Assembly: GCF_000012885.1 (NCBI RefSeq)
Contig: NC_007498.2
Coordinates: 2,108,001 to 2,172,000, forward strand
DNA from: Syntrophotalea carbinolica DSM 2380
Lineage (GTDB): Bacteria > Desulfobacterota > Desulfuromonadia > Desulfuromonadales > Syntrophotaleaceae
Direction: 5' to 3'
Length of the DNA: 64,000 nucleotides
The notes under the pieces were generated by a model. It was not told the origin of the DNA and made no database searches. It was given only the letters and a program-made list of their open reading frames with translations. Position numbers and translations under genes: made by a program. Shown here piece by piece: positions 27,941-38,396 of this stretch. How positions within the stretch are numbered: the stretch's first letter is position 1; the number at the start of each line of letters is the position of its first letter.

Positions 27941-28400
27941 GTTGTTCTTCGCTGCACTCCTCGCCGGGCAGTATTTCGATGATTTCCGGCATAAAAGTCC
28001 CGCGCGGAATGGCGCGGCTCCCTATGCGGATGATGAAAAAAGATCCCACCAAAAAGCTTAGGCCGAATATCGCCGCCAGCAGATTGGGGTCGATGCGTAA
28101 CGTATAAAAGGCGCCGATAATCTCGCCCAGCACAGCGCCGCCGATCAGGGCCAGCAGCGGCACCACATAGAGCAGAAAGGACGCCAGCAGGAACTGCCCG
28201 GCGCGACTGGCCAGCCGCACCTTGTCGCCGACCACGGCACCGAGCACATTATGAGTCTCCACCAGCATGGAACGCCCGTCATCGCCGACATGACAGAGCC
28301 CCATGGCAGCACAGCCCGCACAAAAGGTGCTCTTGCGGCAAAGCACCATGGCCACATGGCATCCGCGAAGTTCGACGACGGTTCCAGTTTCCTGCATCAT
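27930..28400 (-). CDS. rseC: RseC/MucC-family membrane protein
   Basis: The 156-aa product starts [20 protein letters not shown] and has the RseC cysteine motif [16 protein letters not shown] (residues about 21-36). Two membrane segments follow ([44 protein letters not shown]). RseC proteins are tied to sigma-E signalling, SoxR reduction or Rnf-linked electron flow. There is no sigma-E or rnf gene here; it overlaps smpB. The Cys cluster may bind an Fe-S cluster. Confidence 0.85.
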   Translation of the reverse strand: MMQETGTVVELRGCHVAMVLCRKSTFCAGCAAMGLCHVGDDGRSMLVETHNVLGAVVGDKVRLASRAGQFLLASFLLYVVPLLALIGGAVLGEIIGAFYTLRIDPNLLAAIFGLSFLVGSFFIIRIGSRAIPRGTFMPEIIEILPGEECSEEQHGY

Positions 28401-28448
28401 GGCTGAACTACCTCGCTCTGGTTCCCATGCCGGAAAACGAAAGGTTTG

Positions 28449-29147
28449 TTACCGACCATCCTCTGACGGGAAGCTGCTGGCCGCAGCGCCTGCGACGGGA
28501 ACGCCCTTATAGCGATCGGGCGGCGACACCATGCCGCCGGAGACGATCAGCTTGAAAGCTTCTTCCACCGTCATCCCGAGTACGCAGGTGTCTTCCTCCG
28601 GCACCAGGATGTAATAGCCCGAGGTCGGATTGGGGGTGGTCGGTATAAAAACGTTGATCACCCGCCGCGCCGTGATGCGCTGCAGCTCACCCTCGCTGAC
28701 ACCGGTAACGAAGCCGATGGACCAGAGGCCCTTGCGCGGGTATTCGATGAGAACAACCTTGCGAAATCCCTGGCGATCGCTGCTGAGAACCGTGTCGGCC
28801 ACCTGCTTGAACAGGGTATAGATCCCCTTGACCAGGGGAATGCGGTAGACCAGTTTTTCGGAAGCACGCACCAGCTTGTGCCCGAAATAGTTGGTAGCCA
28901 GCACGCCGGTAAAAATAATCAGCAGGAAAGTCAATACCACGCCGAGGCCGGGCACCGCAAATCCGAACAGCTGCTCGGGTTGCCAGCGCAGCGGCAGCAT
29001 GCGCACCAGCAAGCCGTCCATCAGGCTGACAATCCATCGCACCACGACGATGGTCAGTCCTACCGGCACCAGCACCAGCAGGCCGGCGAAAAAATAGCGA
29101 CGCAGTTTTTTCCGTAAAAAACGTTTCAGAACCGATACGCGAGCCAT
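28449..29147 (-). CDS. DUF502 family inner-membrane protein
   Basis: The 232-aa product starts MARVSVLKRFLRKKLRRYFFAG and has two membrane helices (GLLVLVPVGLTIVVVRWIVSLMDG and LFGFAVPGLGVVLTFLLIIFTGVLATNYFG) followed by a cytoplasmic domain. PLVKGIYTLFKQVADTV and FIPTTPNPTSGYYILVPEEDT are DUF502 signatures. The family is widespread and of unknown function. It lies between the amidohydrolase and the rseC-like gene on the same strand. Confidence 0.88.
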   Translation of the reverse strand: MARVSVLKRFLRKKLRRYFFAGLLVLVPVGLTIVVVRWIVSLMDGLLVRMLPLRWQPEQLFGFAVPGLGVVLTFLLIIFTGVLATNYFGHKLVRASEKLVYRIPLVKGIYTLFKQVADTVLSSDRQGFRKVVLIEYPRKGLWSIGFVTGVSEGELQRITARRVINVFIPTTPNPTSGYYILVPEEDTCVLGMTVEEAFKLIVSGGMVSPPDRYKGVPVAGAAASSFPSEDGR

Positions 29148-29260
29148 ACAAGGACCCTTCTATGGGCGAATCGCATAGCACCGTATGGCGCTTGCGCCCG
29201 AAAATTTCAGCGTCTCGCCACGAATGCGTACCCGTGAAAAAGTTGCCTGATGCAAAGGAA

Positions 29261-30547
29261 TTATAAAGAGGCCATGGAAGGATTGCAAGGTTTGCCATCG
29301 AGAAACAGCGCGTCCACCTCATCGGTACGCCCGGGACGGCACAAAAAGTCTGGGAGATCGGGCAGAGACGGCAATTGCGCAGGTCGCAATACCTGGAAAT
29401 GTGCGCCGTAACCGGGTGCCAAAGCGCCCATTTCCCCGGCCAGCCCCAAAGCGCAAGCCCCGTAATAGGTCGCCATTTCCAGCAAACTGGCCGCGTCGAG
29501 ATCCTCGCCGAAGCACTGTCGGGCAAAAGCCACTTCGTCCCAGACGGAAAGGCTGTCGCAGCTGGCCAGACTGTCGGTACCCAGCACCAGCGGCACCCCT
29601 GCGGCCCGATAGGCGGCCACCGGGGCTTTACCGACACCGAGCCGATGATTGGAACGGGGACAAAGCACCACGTACACCCCCGCATCGGCAAGGAGTTCAA
29701 TCTCTTCGGCGGACACATGCACGCCATGCACCAGCAGATCGCCGGCTTTCAGCAAGCGATGCTGCGCCAACCAATGGACCGGCGTCAGGCCCCGGGCCGG
29801 GGGAATCCTGTCGCCCCATCCGACCTGGGGATATAAGCGTTCGGCAAAGGGACCGTCGCCATCCCTTATCAAAGAGACCTCTTCGGGAGATTCGGCGACA
29901 TGCATCGACTGCATAAGGTGCCGCTGCGATGCCAGCTCGAATAATTGCTGCAGAAAATCGGCGGACACCGTATAGATGGAATGCGGTGCCAGACCGTAGA
30001 TCATTTTCCCGGGGGCCGGCTGATCCAGAAGGTTGCTCAGAACGTCGAGGGTTTGCCGGTTGCGCCCGGCGTCGAGCCCCAGCGCTTCCAGAAACAGGCG
30101 CCCCCGCAGCGGCGTGCTCACATAGGCGTCTCTGGCATGGATTCGGGAAAGGATATCGCCGATGGCACCGGTACCATAGCGGATCGATCGTCGGATGCCA
30201 TCGCGCAGGGATACGCCGAACTCTTCCTGCGGAACGCCCCGCAACACCCCGATAAGACGCAGCATCCAGTCGGTAAAACCGGCAATTTCCCGGTCTTGAC
30301 CGAAAGCGTCCCAATAGGGAACGTGGGTCAGTTCCAGGTGAGTATGAGCGTTGGCCATGGGCGGCAGCAATATGGCTTCGCCGAAATCGACGGTTTCCCC
30401 TGCATCGCCCCAGGCTTTCAGGCTGCGATCGTTGCCGACCTCGACAATGCGTCCGTCGCGCACCAGCAACGCGCCGTTTTCCACGCACGGCCCGCTCATG
30501 GGAAGCAGATACCGGGCCCTGAAAATCATCGTTTCGGCGCTCGCCAT
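29261..30547 (-). CDS. Amidohydrolase/deaminase (MTA/SAH or TRZ/ATZ type)
   Basis: The 428-aa product starts MASAETMIFRARYLLP. The amidohydrolase metal site is visible: HTHLE in PPMANAHTHLELTH, LAPHSIYTVS, HVAESPEEV and GTDSLASCD. This pattern fits deaminases of 5-methylthioadenosine, S-adenosylhomocysteine or related aromatic amines. The start at 30547 is chosen over a 42-residue extension that runs into panD. It is 10 bp downstream of panD and probably in the pan operon. The substrate cannot be fixed; 5'-deoxyadenosine/SAH recycling is the main candidate given the neighbouring biosynthetic genes. Confidence 0.85.
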   Translation of the reverse strand: MASAETMIFRARYLLPMSGPCVENGALLVRDGRIVEVGNDRSLKAWGDAGETVDFGEAILLPPMANAHTHLELTHVPYWDAFGQDREIAGFTDWMLRLIGVLRGVPQEEFGVSLRDGIRRSIRYGTGAIGDILSRIHARDAYVSTPLRGRLFLEALGLDAGRNRQTLDVLSNLLDQPAPGKMIYGLAPHSIYTVSADFLQQLFELASQRHLMQSMHVAESPEEVSLIRDGDGPFAERLYPQVGWGDRIPPARGLTPVHWLAQHRLLKAGDLLVHGVHVSAEEIELLADAGVYVVLCPRSNHRLGVGKAPVAAYRAAGVPLVLGTDSLASCDSLSVWDEVAFARQCFGEDLDAASLLEMATYYGACALGLAGEMGALAPGYGAHFQVLRPAQLPSLPDLPDFLCRPGRTDEVDALFLDGKPCNPSMASL

Positions 30548-30557
30548 GGCAAGCCGC

Positions 30558-30953
30558 TCAGATAGCGTTACGCAGGCTGCCCTGCCCGGGATTTTCGCTT
30601 TTTTGCGTGGTGGGAACGTTTTTATCGTCGACAAACACCAGCTTCGGCTCGTAAGCCGCAGCCTTGTCGGCATCGATATCGATCCAGCTGGCGATAATCA
30701 CCATGTCGCCCTTGGAAACCATCCGCGCCGCGGCGCCGTTGATGCAGATCACGCCGCTACCGGGCTGTCCTTCTATGGCGTAGGTCTGAAAACGGGTGCC
30801 ATAGGTGACATTCCAGATATCGACGGCTTCGTAAGGCAGGATATCGGCCTGTTTCATCAGTTCGGAGTCGATGGTGATACTACCTTCGTAGTGCAGGTCG
30901 GCGCCGGTCACAGTGGCGCGGTGAATCTTGGATTTGAGCATTTTCCGTTTCAT
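30558..30953 (-). CDS. panD: Aspartate 1-decarboxylase
   Basis: PanD makes beta-alanine from aspartate for pantothenate. The start at 30953 gives [21 protein letters not shown] and places the self-cleavage Gly24-Ser25 (HYEGSITID) at the usual position; Ser25 becomes the pyruvoyl group. The 131-aa length is normal, and [19 protein letters not shown] is typical. It lies 7 bp after panC on the same strand. Confidence 0.96.
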   Translation of the reverse strand: MKRKMLKSKIHRATVTGADLHYEGSITIDSELMKQADILPYEAVDIWNVTYGTRFQTYAIEGQPGSGVICINGAAARMVSKGDMVIIASWIDIDADKAAAYEPKLVFVDDKNVPTTQKSENPGQGSLRNAI

Positions 30954-30960
30954 GGATATG

Positions 30961-31812
30961 TCAAACCTCCTCAAGGATATAGTTATTGTCGATCAATCGC
31001 GTTTGGCCGATTCGCACTGCCATCAACAGCACCGAATTGGCATCTATCCGGTCGACACCTTCCAACGTGTCGCCGTCACAGATCTTTATATAATCGATTT
31101 GGGCGTCCGGCTCTCTGCCGATGCGTTCACGGACCAGGCCGACCAGACGCCGGGCGTGGTGCTCACCATGATGCGCCGCAACCCGGGCTTGCCGCAAAGC
31201 GTCGACCAGAGCCAGCGCCTGTTTGCGCTCTTCGGCAGACAAAAAGACGTTGCGCGAACTCATGGCCAAACCGTCCTTTTCCCGTACCGTCGGCAGCCCG
31301 ACAACTTCCACGGGCAGGTTAAGGTCCGCGGCCATGCGGCGCAAGACGGCCAATTGCTGAAAATCTTTCCTCCCGAACAGGGCTATGTCGGGCTGAACGA
31401 TATTGAACAACTTACAGACCACCGTGGTCACGCCGCGAAAATGTCCGGGCCGGCTTTCGCCGCACAGGGTCTTGGTCAGCCCCTCGACATGCACGTATGT
31501 CTTGTAACCGTTGGGATACATGGTTGCAGGCGTCGGATGGAACAGGATATCGACACCGACCTCGCGGACCAGCTCGGCATCGCGCTCCAGATCCCTCGGG
31601 TAGGACGCAAGGTCCTCCTTGGGACCGAACTGGGTAGGATTGACAAAAATGGAGGCGACCAGCAGATCGCCGCGCTTGCGCCCTTCGCGCATCAGGGACA
31701 GATGCCCCTCATGCAGATACCCCATGGTCGGAACGAAGGCGATACGCTGACCGGCTTGCCGCGCCTGGAGACAGCGGCTCTGGACTGTGGCAATATCGTT
31801 GATGATGTCCAT
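30961..31812 (-). CDS. panC: Pantothenate synthetase
   Basis: PanC joins pantoate and beta-alanine with ATP. The start at 31812 gives [16 protein letters not shown] (283 aa). The class I synthetase motifs are present: [15 protein letters not shown] (HxGH), [22 protein letters not shown] and the KMSKS-like MSSRN. It follows panB by 22 bp. Confidence 0.97.
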   Translation of the reverse strand: MDIINDIATVQSRCLQARQAGQRIAFVPTMGYLHEGHLSLMREGRKRGDLLVASIFVNPTQFGPKEDLASYPRDLERDAELVREVGVDILFHPTPATMYPNGYKTYVHVEGLTKTLCGESRPGHFRGVTTVVCKLFNIVQPDIALFGRKDFQQLAVLRRMAADLNLPVEVVGLPTVREKDGLAMSSRNVFLSAEERKQALALVDALRQARVAAHHGEHHARRLVGLVRERIGREPDAQIDYIKICDGDTLEGVDRIDANSVLLMAVRIGQTRLIDNNYILEEV

Positions 31813-31834
31813 ATGGATTTGAAACAACCTCGTA

Positions 31835-32638
31835 TCAGGAAAAACTGTGCTCGGGTCCGGGGAAAACACCTTGTTTCACGTCGCCGATATATTCCTTGAC
31901 CCCCTGGCGTATGATGGACGCCACATCGGCATATCGTTTAACGAAGCGAGGAGAATATTTTTCGCACAGACCGAGAATATCGTGAATCACCAGCACCTGG
32001 CCGTCACAATCGACGCCGGCACCGATGCCGATGGTGGGAATGTCGAGGGCCTCCGTAATCTGACCGGCCAGCCCCGCCGGAATACCTTCGAGGACGACGG
32101 CAAAAGCGCCGGCCTCCTGCACCGCCCGGGCATCGCGCATCAACTGGCGGGCCTGCTGATCATGCTTGCCCTGCACCTTGTAGCCGCCCATACGATGGAT
32201 GGACTGGGGAGTCAAACCGATATGACCGACCACCGGAATGTCCATATCCACGAGAGTCCGGATGACTTCGGCAACAGGTTCTCCGCCTTCGAGCTTGACC
32301 GCCTGGGCGCAACCCTCTTTGACCAGACGACCGGCATTGAGACGGGCTTCGCGCAAATCGACCTGGTAGGACAAAAACGGCATGTCGGCCACCAGAAACG
32401 CCTGGCCCAGCCCCCGCGCCACGGCGCGGCAATGATAAATCATTTCGTCCATGGTTACAGGCAAGGTATGGTCGTAACCGGCAACCACCGGACCGACGGA
32501 ATCGCCGACCAGCACCATATCGATGCCTTCCAGGTCCATCAACCGTGCAAAGGGATAATCGTAAGCCGTCAGCATGGCGATTTTTTCGCCCTCGGCTTTC
32601 ATGCGTTGAATATCGAGTACCGTTTTACGCTTTTGCAT
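31835..32638 (-). CDS. panB: 3-methyl-2-oxobutanoate hydroxymethyltransferase
   Basis: PanB adds a hydroxymethyl group from methylene-THF to ketoisovalerate, the first committed pantothenate step. The start at 32638 gives [14 protein letters not shown] (267 aa); the long upstream extension in frame is the leader and part of the gdh end. [27 protein letters not shown] and [21 protein letters not shown] are family signatures. It is the first gene of panBCD. Its leader has an intrinsic terminator ending about 40 bp before the ATG. Confidence 0.97.
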   Translation of the reverse strand: MQKRKTVLDIQRMKAEGEKIAMLTAYDYPFARLMDLEGIDMVLVGDSVGPVVAGYDHTLPVTMDEMIYHCRAVARGLGQAFLVADMPFLSYQVDLREARLNAGRLVKEGCAQAVKLEGGEPVAEVIRTLVDMDIPVVGHIGLTPQSIHRMGGYKVQGKHDQQARQLMRDARAVQEAGAFAVVLEGIPAGLAGQITEALDIPTIGIGAGVDCDGQVLVIHDILGLCEKYSPRFVKRYADVASIIRQGVKEYIGDVKQGVFPGPEHSFS

Positions 32639-32874
32639 GCGCGCTCTCCGTAACGCGCCCGGATTGAAAATACACGGCAAAAAAAAAGCCCCCCGGACGC
32701 CGTCCGAAAGAGCTGTGCCTGTACGGTAGAAGCGGTATGCCTCCCCCTCTGGTGCAACTGCCTTCCGTCCCGGTCCGATGGATCCAGGCGGTATAAGTCT
32801 TGGCTGAACGAGGCGGCGATCTTTTGGCTCCGGCTCATGTTCCGGGCCTGCGCCTGCCTGTTTCAGGTGGCCAT
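32639..32874 (-). promoter_or_regulatory. panB leader, candidate attenuator or riboswitch
   Basis: The 236-bp gap between the gdh stop and panB ends in a strong terminator (32679-32714), leaving no room for a promoter before the ATG. A structured GC-rich segment with several pairable blocks (about 32720-32830) precedes it. This looks like a regulated leader. The published pan RNA motif sits before pan genes; I could not verify its bulged-A hairpins here. Confidence 0.5.
32679..32714 (-). terminator. Intrinsic terminator just upstream of panB
   Basis: Read leftwards: AGCTCTTT-CGGAC-GGC-GTCCG-GGGGGCT then nine T. The stem is about 12 bp with G-U pairs. The T run ends 41 bp before the panB ATG. 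It may simply end the gdh transcript or act as an attenuator. Confidence 0.85.
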
Positions 32875-35800
32875 CTATAGCATAGTCCCGGGAGGCTGTC
32901 CAGATTTTTCCCTGTCGCCGCTCGCGAGCAACGACTCCAGAGTCCCCACCAGAACCACAAATGGATGATACCCCAAAGGCGAACTGCCACGCAAGCGGTC
33001 CTGTTGTTCGCGCAGCACCCGCATACGCGACCCCCGCCGCGCTAAAAAGCGCTGGCAGTCCCCCGTGGTTTCCCGCCACACGGCAAGGGCCACATCGAAC
33101 CCCAGAGAACCGAACTTGCTGTGCAACGCCTGCCAGGCCAGCCTGTCCCATCGCTCCAGCGCCTGCACCCTGCCAAGCTGCTCGACAATTTCGTACCAGC
33201 CGAGGCGCTGTTTGGTATCCGCCAGCAGCCGGGCCATGGTCAAAAGGTCTTTACCGGTCAATAGCGCCAGATTCGCTACCGGCAAAAAATCTTCCAGATA
33301 ATGCAATGCGGCACATTTTGCCGCCAGATTTTTTTCGCAACCACCTGCGACCAGCTGGCGCTCCGCTTCGGCCCGGGATTGCAGACTTTGCTCCGGTTGA
33401 ATTTCATCGAGAATCCGAAGATAACTGGCGATATCTTTGCGGAAGGCTTCCACCACGGAAGTCCGCAGTTCGATCGTCAGATTGCGCACAAGCGCCCATC
33501 GGCACATCTCCTCCAGGGTCTTCTCAAGGCGCAGCAGCCATTGCAACTGTTGCGTAGCGGGCCACGGGTTATCTTTGCCGGCCACCGCATCCCGGATTCG
33601 CGCCCCCCCAAGGGCTTCATCGAACAACAGATACAGGCCGACCACCCTGGTAAGCTCCGCCCCGGTCTGCCGACAGAGCCGGCCGCACATGGCGCTACCC
33701 GCCTGGTTGATGACCCGGTTGGTCATAACGGTGGCGGCGATCTCCCGCGCCAAAGGATGCGCCGGCAGGGCCTCCCCGAATCTCTGCACCAGCCGGGAGG
33801 GGAAATATTCCCGCAGGCAACGTTGCCCGAAAGCCGTCTCGGGCAAATCCCCCTGCAACACCGCGTGGTACATCTGCATCTTGCTGTAGGCCATCAAAAC
33901 GGCCAGTTCCGGCCGGGCAAGGACAGGTTCGGAGCGCGCCATGGTTTGCTTGAGGGTCGGCAGATAGTGCGCTTCCGGATCGAGGATACCCGCGTTGGCC
34001 AGGGTTTCCATCTGGGCGAAAAAGGATTCCAGCCGGTCCCCGCATCGGGCCTGATCCAGGCTGAGGCACAGTCCTTGCCTGCCGCAATCGTCCAGCACCG
34101 CCTGACAGACCTCTTCGGATACGGCTTCCAGCATCCGGTCGCGTTCGTCCCGGCTGGCCAATTGACCGCTTTCGAGAAGCTGGCGCATGAAAATCTTGAG
34201 GTTGACCTCGCGATCCGAACAGGCCACGCCACCGGCATTGTCTACGGCATCCGTATTAATGCGGCCACCGCCCAGTCCGTAGGCGACACGGGCCCGCTGG
34301 GTAAAGCCCAGGTTGCCACCCTCGCTCACCACTTTCACCCGCAGGTCCCGGGCGTCGATCCGCACATCGTCGTTGGCATGATCCCCCACCTCCTGATGGG
34401 TCTCTCCATCGGCCTTGATGTAGGTTCCGATGCCGCCGTTCCACAACAGATCGGCCGGCGCAGCCAGAATCATCCGTATCAGGCCGGGGCCGTCCGTCGA
34501 TCGCTGGCGAGTTCCGAGCCAACGCCGCACCGGCGCCGAGAGCGGAATATCCTTGCTGTTCCTCGGGTAGACGCCCCCGCCGGCCGACATGGCTTGCGGA
34601 TCGTAGTCGGCCCAGCTGGAGCGCGGCAGGGCGAACAGCCGCTGTCTCTCCCGAAACGCACGGGCGGGATCGGGATCGGGATCGAGAAAAATATGCCGAT
34701 GATCGAAGGCTGCCAGCAGGCGCACGGTGTCGGACTGCAGCAAACCGTTGCCGAAAACATCGCCACTCATATCGCCGATACCGATGACGGTCAGGGACCG
34801 GTCGGTACTATCCGCATCCAGCTCGCTGAAATGTCTGCGAACGCTGACCCAGGCGCCGCGGGCTGTAATACCCAGCTTTTTGTGGTCATAGCCATGCGAG
34901 CCGCCACTGGCGAAAGCATCGCCGAGCCAGAAATCATACTCGGCGGAGATGTGGTTGGCCCGGTCGGAAAAATGCGCAGTCCCCTTGTCGGCGGCGACCA
35001 CCAGATACGAATCGTGGTCGTCGTAAGCCACCAACTGGGGATGGCGCCGCGCCGCGCCGCCCTTGAGGTTATCCGTCACATCGAGCATGCCGCGAATAAA
35101 ATCCTCATAGGCCTGCGCCACCTGTTTCTGAACCTTTTCCCGGTGTTCGGACAGGTGCTTGACAATGAACCCGCCCTTGGAACCCACCGGAACGATCAAG
35201 GCATTTTTGATCATCTGGGTGTTCATGAGGCCCAACACCTCGTCGCGCATCCCTTCATGGCGATCGCACCAGCGAATGCCGCCCCTGGCCACCTTGCCGC
35301 CACGTAAATGGATCCCCATCATCAGGGGAGAATGGACGAATATTTCATAAAGCGGGCGCGGCGCCGACAAGTCGATAATCCCCATGGACGCGATCTTGAA
35401 GGATAAGGGATAGCAGGGACGTTCTTCGCACAGGAAAAAATTGGTCCGCACCGTGGCGTCGATCAAGTTGAACAGCATCCGCAGAATCGTATCCTGACGT
35501 AAATCTTTCACCTCGGACAGAGCTGACACCATGGACTGTCGCAACGCCGGCAACTGCCCTGCTTCCTTTTGCCGCAACGCCTGCACTTCACCGGGACCCC
35601 GGAACCTGGCCTCGAAATAGCTGTACAGCAGGCGCGCTGTCGCAACATGGGTCACCAGGGCCCGACCGACGTCTCCCCGGCTGAAAGGATGTCCCAACTG
35701 CAGCAGGTAATCGCGATAAGCCCTCAGTACGTGAATCTGCCGCCAGCTCATGCCGCCGATCGTCACCAACCGGTTGAGAATATCGCTTTCGGCGTAACCG

Positions 35801-37671
35801 TCACGCAGGGCCTGCAGGGCATCGAGCAGCAGGTCGTGGATGGATGCGGCACCATCGTGGCAAGGCGGCAGTCGCACGGCGATACTGTGTATGAAATAAC
35901 GCTGCTGATCCCGGTCGATCTGGAAATCGACATTGGTCTCCACCTCGAGACCGAGATCTTCCAGCACCGGCATGATTTCGCCCAAAGGTAAAGCCCGCAT
36001 ACCGTAGTATTGCAGCAGGTGCTGTCCGCCAGGCCCCGGCAGGGGCCCCCACAGGGCAAAATGCTCACGTTTTCGAGCAAGCAGCGTATCCAGAGCTTTG
36101 ATGTCACGTACCGCAAACCGCGGATGTACAAGAGCGCGATATTCGCGGGAAAAAAGCGGAACGAAGCGGGACGTCAGACGGGCCCCCTCGACAGGGCCAT
36201 GTAGTTTTTCCAACAGCAGTCCGCATTTTTCCTCCCAGGATCTGCCGATGCGGGTCAGAGCGCGTTCAAGCCTGCTACCGTCGAACTGTTCATGCCCGGT
36301 GACCAGGGGACAGCGTACCTGCAGGGTAACCGTATCCGCACCCCCCTGCCCCATGCGAAGGGACAACTGGTCGGTCCGCAGATAGCGCTGCATGTAGATT
36401 TCCATGCGATGCAGATTATCGGCGGAATAAAAACGTCTCGGCAGCATAATGACCAGTGTCAACCAACCGGCGGCAAGCCCCGGCACAGCCACTACCTTGA
36501 CCGTGCCGTCACGATAAAGCTGCGTCAGGGCCCGCACGATACGTGTTAATTCGACACGTTGGATCAAAAAAAGCTCGATGGTGGGGAAACCATCGAGAAT
36601 CTCCATGGTTTTGCGCCAGTCGTGACAGTGAGGACGAATCCCCAGGGATTGCAAAACCTGTTGAATCCGACGCCGCAAAGGGGGCAAGCCCATATTGCCC
36701 TGCATCCGCCCCTGAGGGGTCGGCATGCCGGCAAAAACATGTTCACGGCACAATTCCGGATCGACATTTTCCCGCAGGGCCAGAAACAACAGTGGCTCCT
36801 CGGGTCTTACCGGGCTCGGCTGTTCTCCGGGAACCACGGTGACGGTCTCATGACGTAACATGCGCTGTCGAAACGGCATCGGCATTTCGCACAAGCACTG
36901 CCCCGTCTCCGGAAAAACCTCCCAGTCTCCGGGAATAAACCCCACCGTTGCATCATGTTGCTGGTAAAGCACCAGTTCGCCGTCTCCACGCAGGCGGATA
37001 TCGAGACAACGGTACGCTACCGGTTCGAAATTACCCGCCTGCAACCATCGCCAGAAAGCGCCGTAACCGTCGGCGGCAGCAAAATCCTGCAAACTCTCCA
37101 GGCGCTGCTTGAGTGCCGGCTGGTCCTCGGCCAACCGCGTCATGCCCTGGACGAGTCGACGCACATCATCCACCAGCTCGGGAGACTCTTCCGGCAGGAA
37201 ACTCTGCAACTCGAAAACCATCAACGACAACCGGGAGACCTTCCTGTCCCCCCGCACCAGCCGAACCTTGCCCTCTGCCATGCGCACATTGAGCAGCGGA
37301 TGTGACACCACCCGGAACCGCAAGACCCTCTGCTTGATGAATCCGACCACCGCATCGAAGAGATAGGGCACATCGACAACACAGGCAACCAACCAATAAC
37401 GGCCGGGTTTTGCCAGGGGATGCAGCGCAACCGCCTCTTCTTGGACACAACTTTTAAGCATCTCGAGCATCTGTTCCAGAAGCCCGGCCAGCGCCTGCTC
37501 CCCCAACTCGGCAATAGCGGCCGGCGCCGCGCGCTCCGTCAAACGTTGCGCCAACAGCGTCAGGGACTGTAACCGGCGGCCGGCATGCCGCTGAGCCAGA
37601 ATCCGGAGAGCCCGCTCCGCCGTGCCATGAAGAACCTCAATAGGTTGCGATGCCGATTCCGTCGTTGTCAT
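32875..37671 (-). CDS. gdh: NAD-specific glutamate dehydrogenase, large type
   Basis: The protein is about 1598 aa, the size of the 180-kDa-class bacterial NAD-GDH, which converts glutamate to 2-oxoglutarate and ammonia. The catalytic core near residue 780-840 is clear (KVARGGIRWCDRHEGMRDEV, LMNTQMIKNALIVPVGSKGGF with the active lysine). RGAWVSVRRHF, IGIGDMSGDVFGNGLL and DLLWNGGIGTYIK follow. The large N-terminal half holds ACT-like regulatory segments. I prefer the ATG at 37671 with AGAGG upstream; a TTG one codon earlier is possible. It precedes the pan leader on the same strand. Confidence 0.96.
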   Translation of the reverse strand: MTTTESASQPIEVLHGTAERALRILAQRHAGRRLQSLTLLAQRLTERAAPAAIAELGEQALAGLLEQMLEMLKSCVQEEAVALHPLAKPGRYWLVACVVDVPYLFDAVVGFIKQRVLRFRVVSHPLLNVRMAEGKVRLVRGDRKVSRLSLMVFELQSFLPEESPELVDDVRRLVQGMTRLAEDQPALKQRLESLQDFAAADGYGAFWRWLQAGNFEPVAYRCLDIRLRGDGELVLYQQHDATVGFIPGDWEVFPETGQCLCEMPMPFRQRMLRHETVTVVPGEQPSPVRPEEPLLFLALRENVDPELCREHVFAGMPTPQGRMQGNMGLPPLRRRIQQVLQSLGIRPHCHDWRKTMEILDGFPTIELFLIQRVELTRIVRALTQLYRDGTVKVVAVPGLAAGWLTLVIMLPRRFYSADNLHRMEIYMQRYLRTDQLSLRMGQGGADTVTLQVRCPLVTGHEQFDGSRLERALTRIGRSWEEKCGLLLEKLHGPVEGARLTSRFVPLFSREYRALVHPRFAVRDIKALDTLLARKREHFALWGPLPGPGGQHLLQYYGMRALPLGEIMPVLEDLGLEVETNVDFQIDRDQQRYFIHSIAVRLPPCHDGAASIHDLLLDALQALRDGYAESDILNRLVTIGGMSWRQIHVLRAYRDYLLQLGHPFSRGDVGRALVTHVATARLLYSYFEARFRGPGEVQALRQKEAGQLPALRQSMVSALSEVKDLRQDTILRMLFNLIDATVRTNFFLCEERPCYPLSFKIASMGIIDLSAPRPLYEIFVHSPLMMGIHLRGGKVARGGIRWCDRHEGMRDEVLGLMNTQMIKNALIVPVGSKGGFIVKHLSEHREKVQKQVAQAYEDFIRGMLDVTDNLKGGAARRHPQLVAYDDHDSYLVVAADKGTAHFSDRANHISAEYDFWLGDAFASGGSHGYDHKKLGITARGAWVSVRRHFSELDADSTDRSLTVIGIGDMSGDVFGNGLLQSDTVRLLAAFDHRHIFLDPDPDPARAFRERQRLFALPRSSWADYDPQAMSAGGGVYPRNSKDIPLSAPVRRWLGTRQRSTDGPGLIRMILAAPADLLWNGGIGTYIKADGETHQEVGDHANDDVRIDARDLRVKVVSEGGNLGFTQRARVAYGLGGGRINTDAVDNAGGVACSDREVNLKIFMRQLLESGQLASRDERDRMLEAVSEEVCQAVLDDCGRQGLCLSLDQARCGDRLESFFAQMETLANAGILDPEAHYLPTLKQTMARSEPVLARPELAVLMAYSKMQMYHAVLQGDLPETAFGQRCLREYFPSRLVQRFGEALPAHPLAREIAATVMTNRVINQAGSAMCGRLCRQTGAELTRVVGLYLLFDEALGGARIRDAVAGKDNPWPATQQLQWLLRLEKTLEEMCRWALVRNLTIELRTSVVEAFRKDIASYLRILDEIQPEQSLQSRAEAERQLVAGGCEKNLAAKCAALHYLEDFLPVANLALLTGKDLLTMARLLADTKQRLGWYEIVEQLGRVQALERWDRLAWQALHSKFGSLGFDVALAVWRETTGDCQRFLARRGSRMRVLREQQDRLRGSSPLGYHPFVVLVGTLESLLASGDREKSGQPPGTML

Positions 37672-38048
37672 CAAACCTCTCCCGAAGAGCTTACCCTTTA
37701 AATATTCATTGTCTTATCAAGAGGCTATATCATATAAACAAGGATACAAGAAAATTTGAAACATACGTCAGCCGCCGACCGGCTCGACGCTTATAAAGGA
37801 TGGGGCCTACGCAAGAACTTACCGTAAACAACATTTAATATCATATCGTGTGCAGAAATGTTTCACTTAACCGCGGCTTTGGCCTATAATACCGGGAAAT
37901 GATCAGACTTAAACGCGCATGGCCGTCACTTGTTACTTTTTTAACCACCATGCATCTATTGGGGAAGATGCGTGGACGGAAACGGCGATGTGCCTGAACA
38001 AGGGGGCTGGAGGAGACTGTCCGCACCGGATCGAGGAGACCTAATCTT
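37672..38048 (+). promoter_or_regulatory. Divergent region between gdh and the H2-sensor operon
   Basis: A likely plus-strand promoter is TTCACT at 37862-37867, 17 bp, TATAAT at 37885-37890, which would give an untranslated leader of about 150 nt before 38049. The AT-rich part 37690-37770 probably holds the gdh promoter on the other strand. A short minus ORF here is not convincing. Confidence 0.4.
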
Positions 38049-38297
38049 ATGAAAAAACAAATCGTCATCTGCATGGGCAGTTCCTGTTTCAGCCGTGGCA
38101 ATGACCGCAACCTTGAAATCATCGAGGAGTTCATCGCCCGTCACCAATTGGACGCTGAGGTCGATCTGCGCGGCAGTCGTTGCGAGGGTCGCTGCGACCA
38201 GGGCCCGGTCTTCAAGATCGATGACAAGATTTTTTCCCATGCAAATCAGAGCGACATTGTTGAGATCCTGAAAGAGAACCTTTTCGCAAACGATTGA
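38049..38297 (+). CDS. Thioredoxin-like [2Fe-2S] ferredoxin
   Basis: The 82-aa product (MKKQIVICMGSSCFSRGND) has the four-Cys pattern of the NuoE/HndA-type ferredoxin fold: CMGSSC at the start and CEGRCDQGP near residues 48-52. RBS AGGAGACC lies 8 bp upstream. It is the first gene of a three-gene operon with an [FeFe]-hydrogenase-like sensor and a SpoIIE phosphatase. It may pass electrons to or from the sensor. Confidence 0.88.
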   Translation: MKKQIVICMGSSCFSRGNDRNLEIIEEFIARHQLDAEVDLRGSRCEGRCDQGPVFKIDDKIFSHANQSDIVEILKENLFAND

Positions 38298-38396
38298 TGC
38301 AAGACCCGGATCCTCATCCATGCACCGTTAACGTTCATACGGCAAAGTTCATCTCACTATTCATCGACACGACCAACACAAGGGGTATCATCTGTC

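Noticed and set aside
33301-35307. A 668-codon plus-strand frame antisense to gdh
   Set aside because: Shadow of the GC-biased gdh gene, with no start signal and low-complexity His/Gln-rich sequence.
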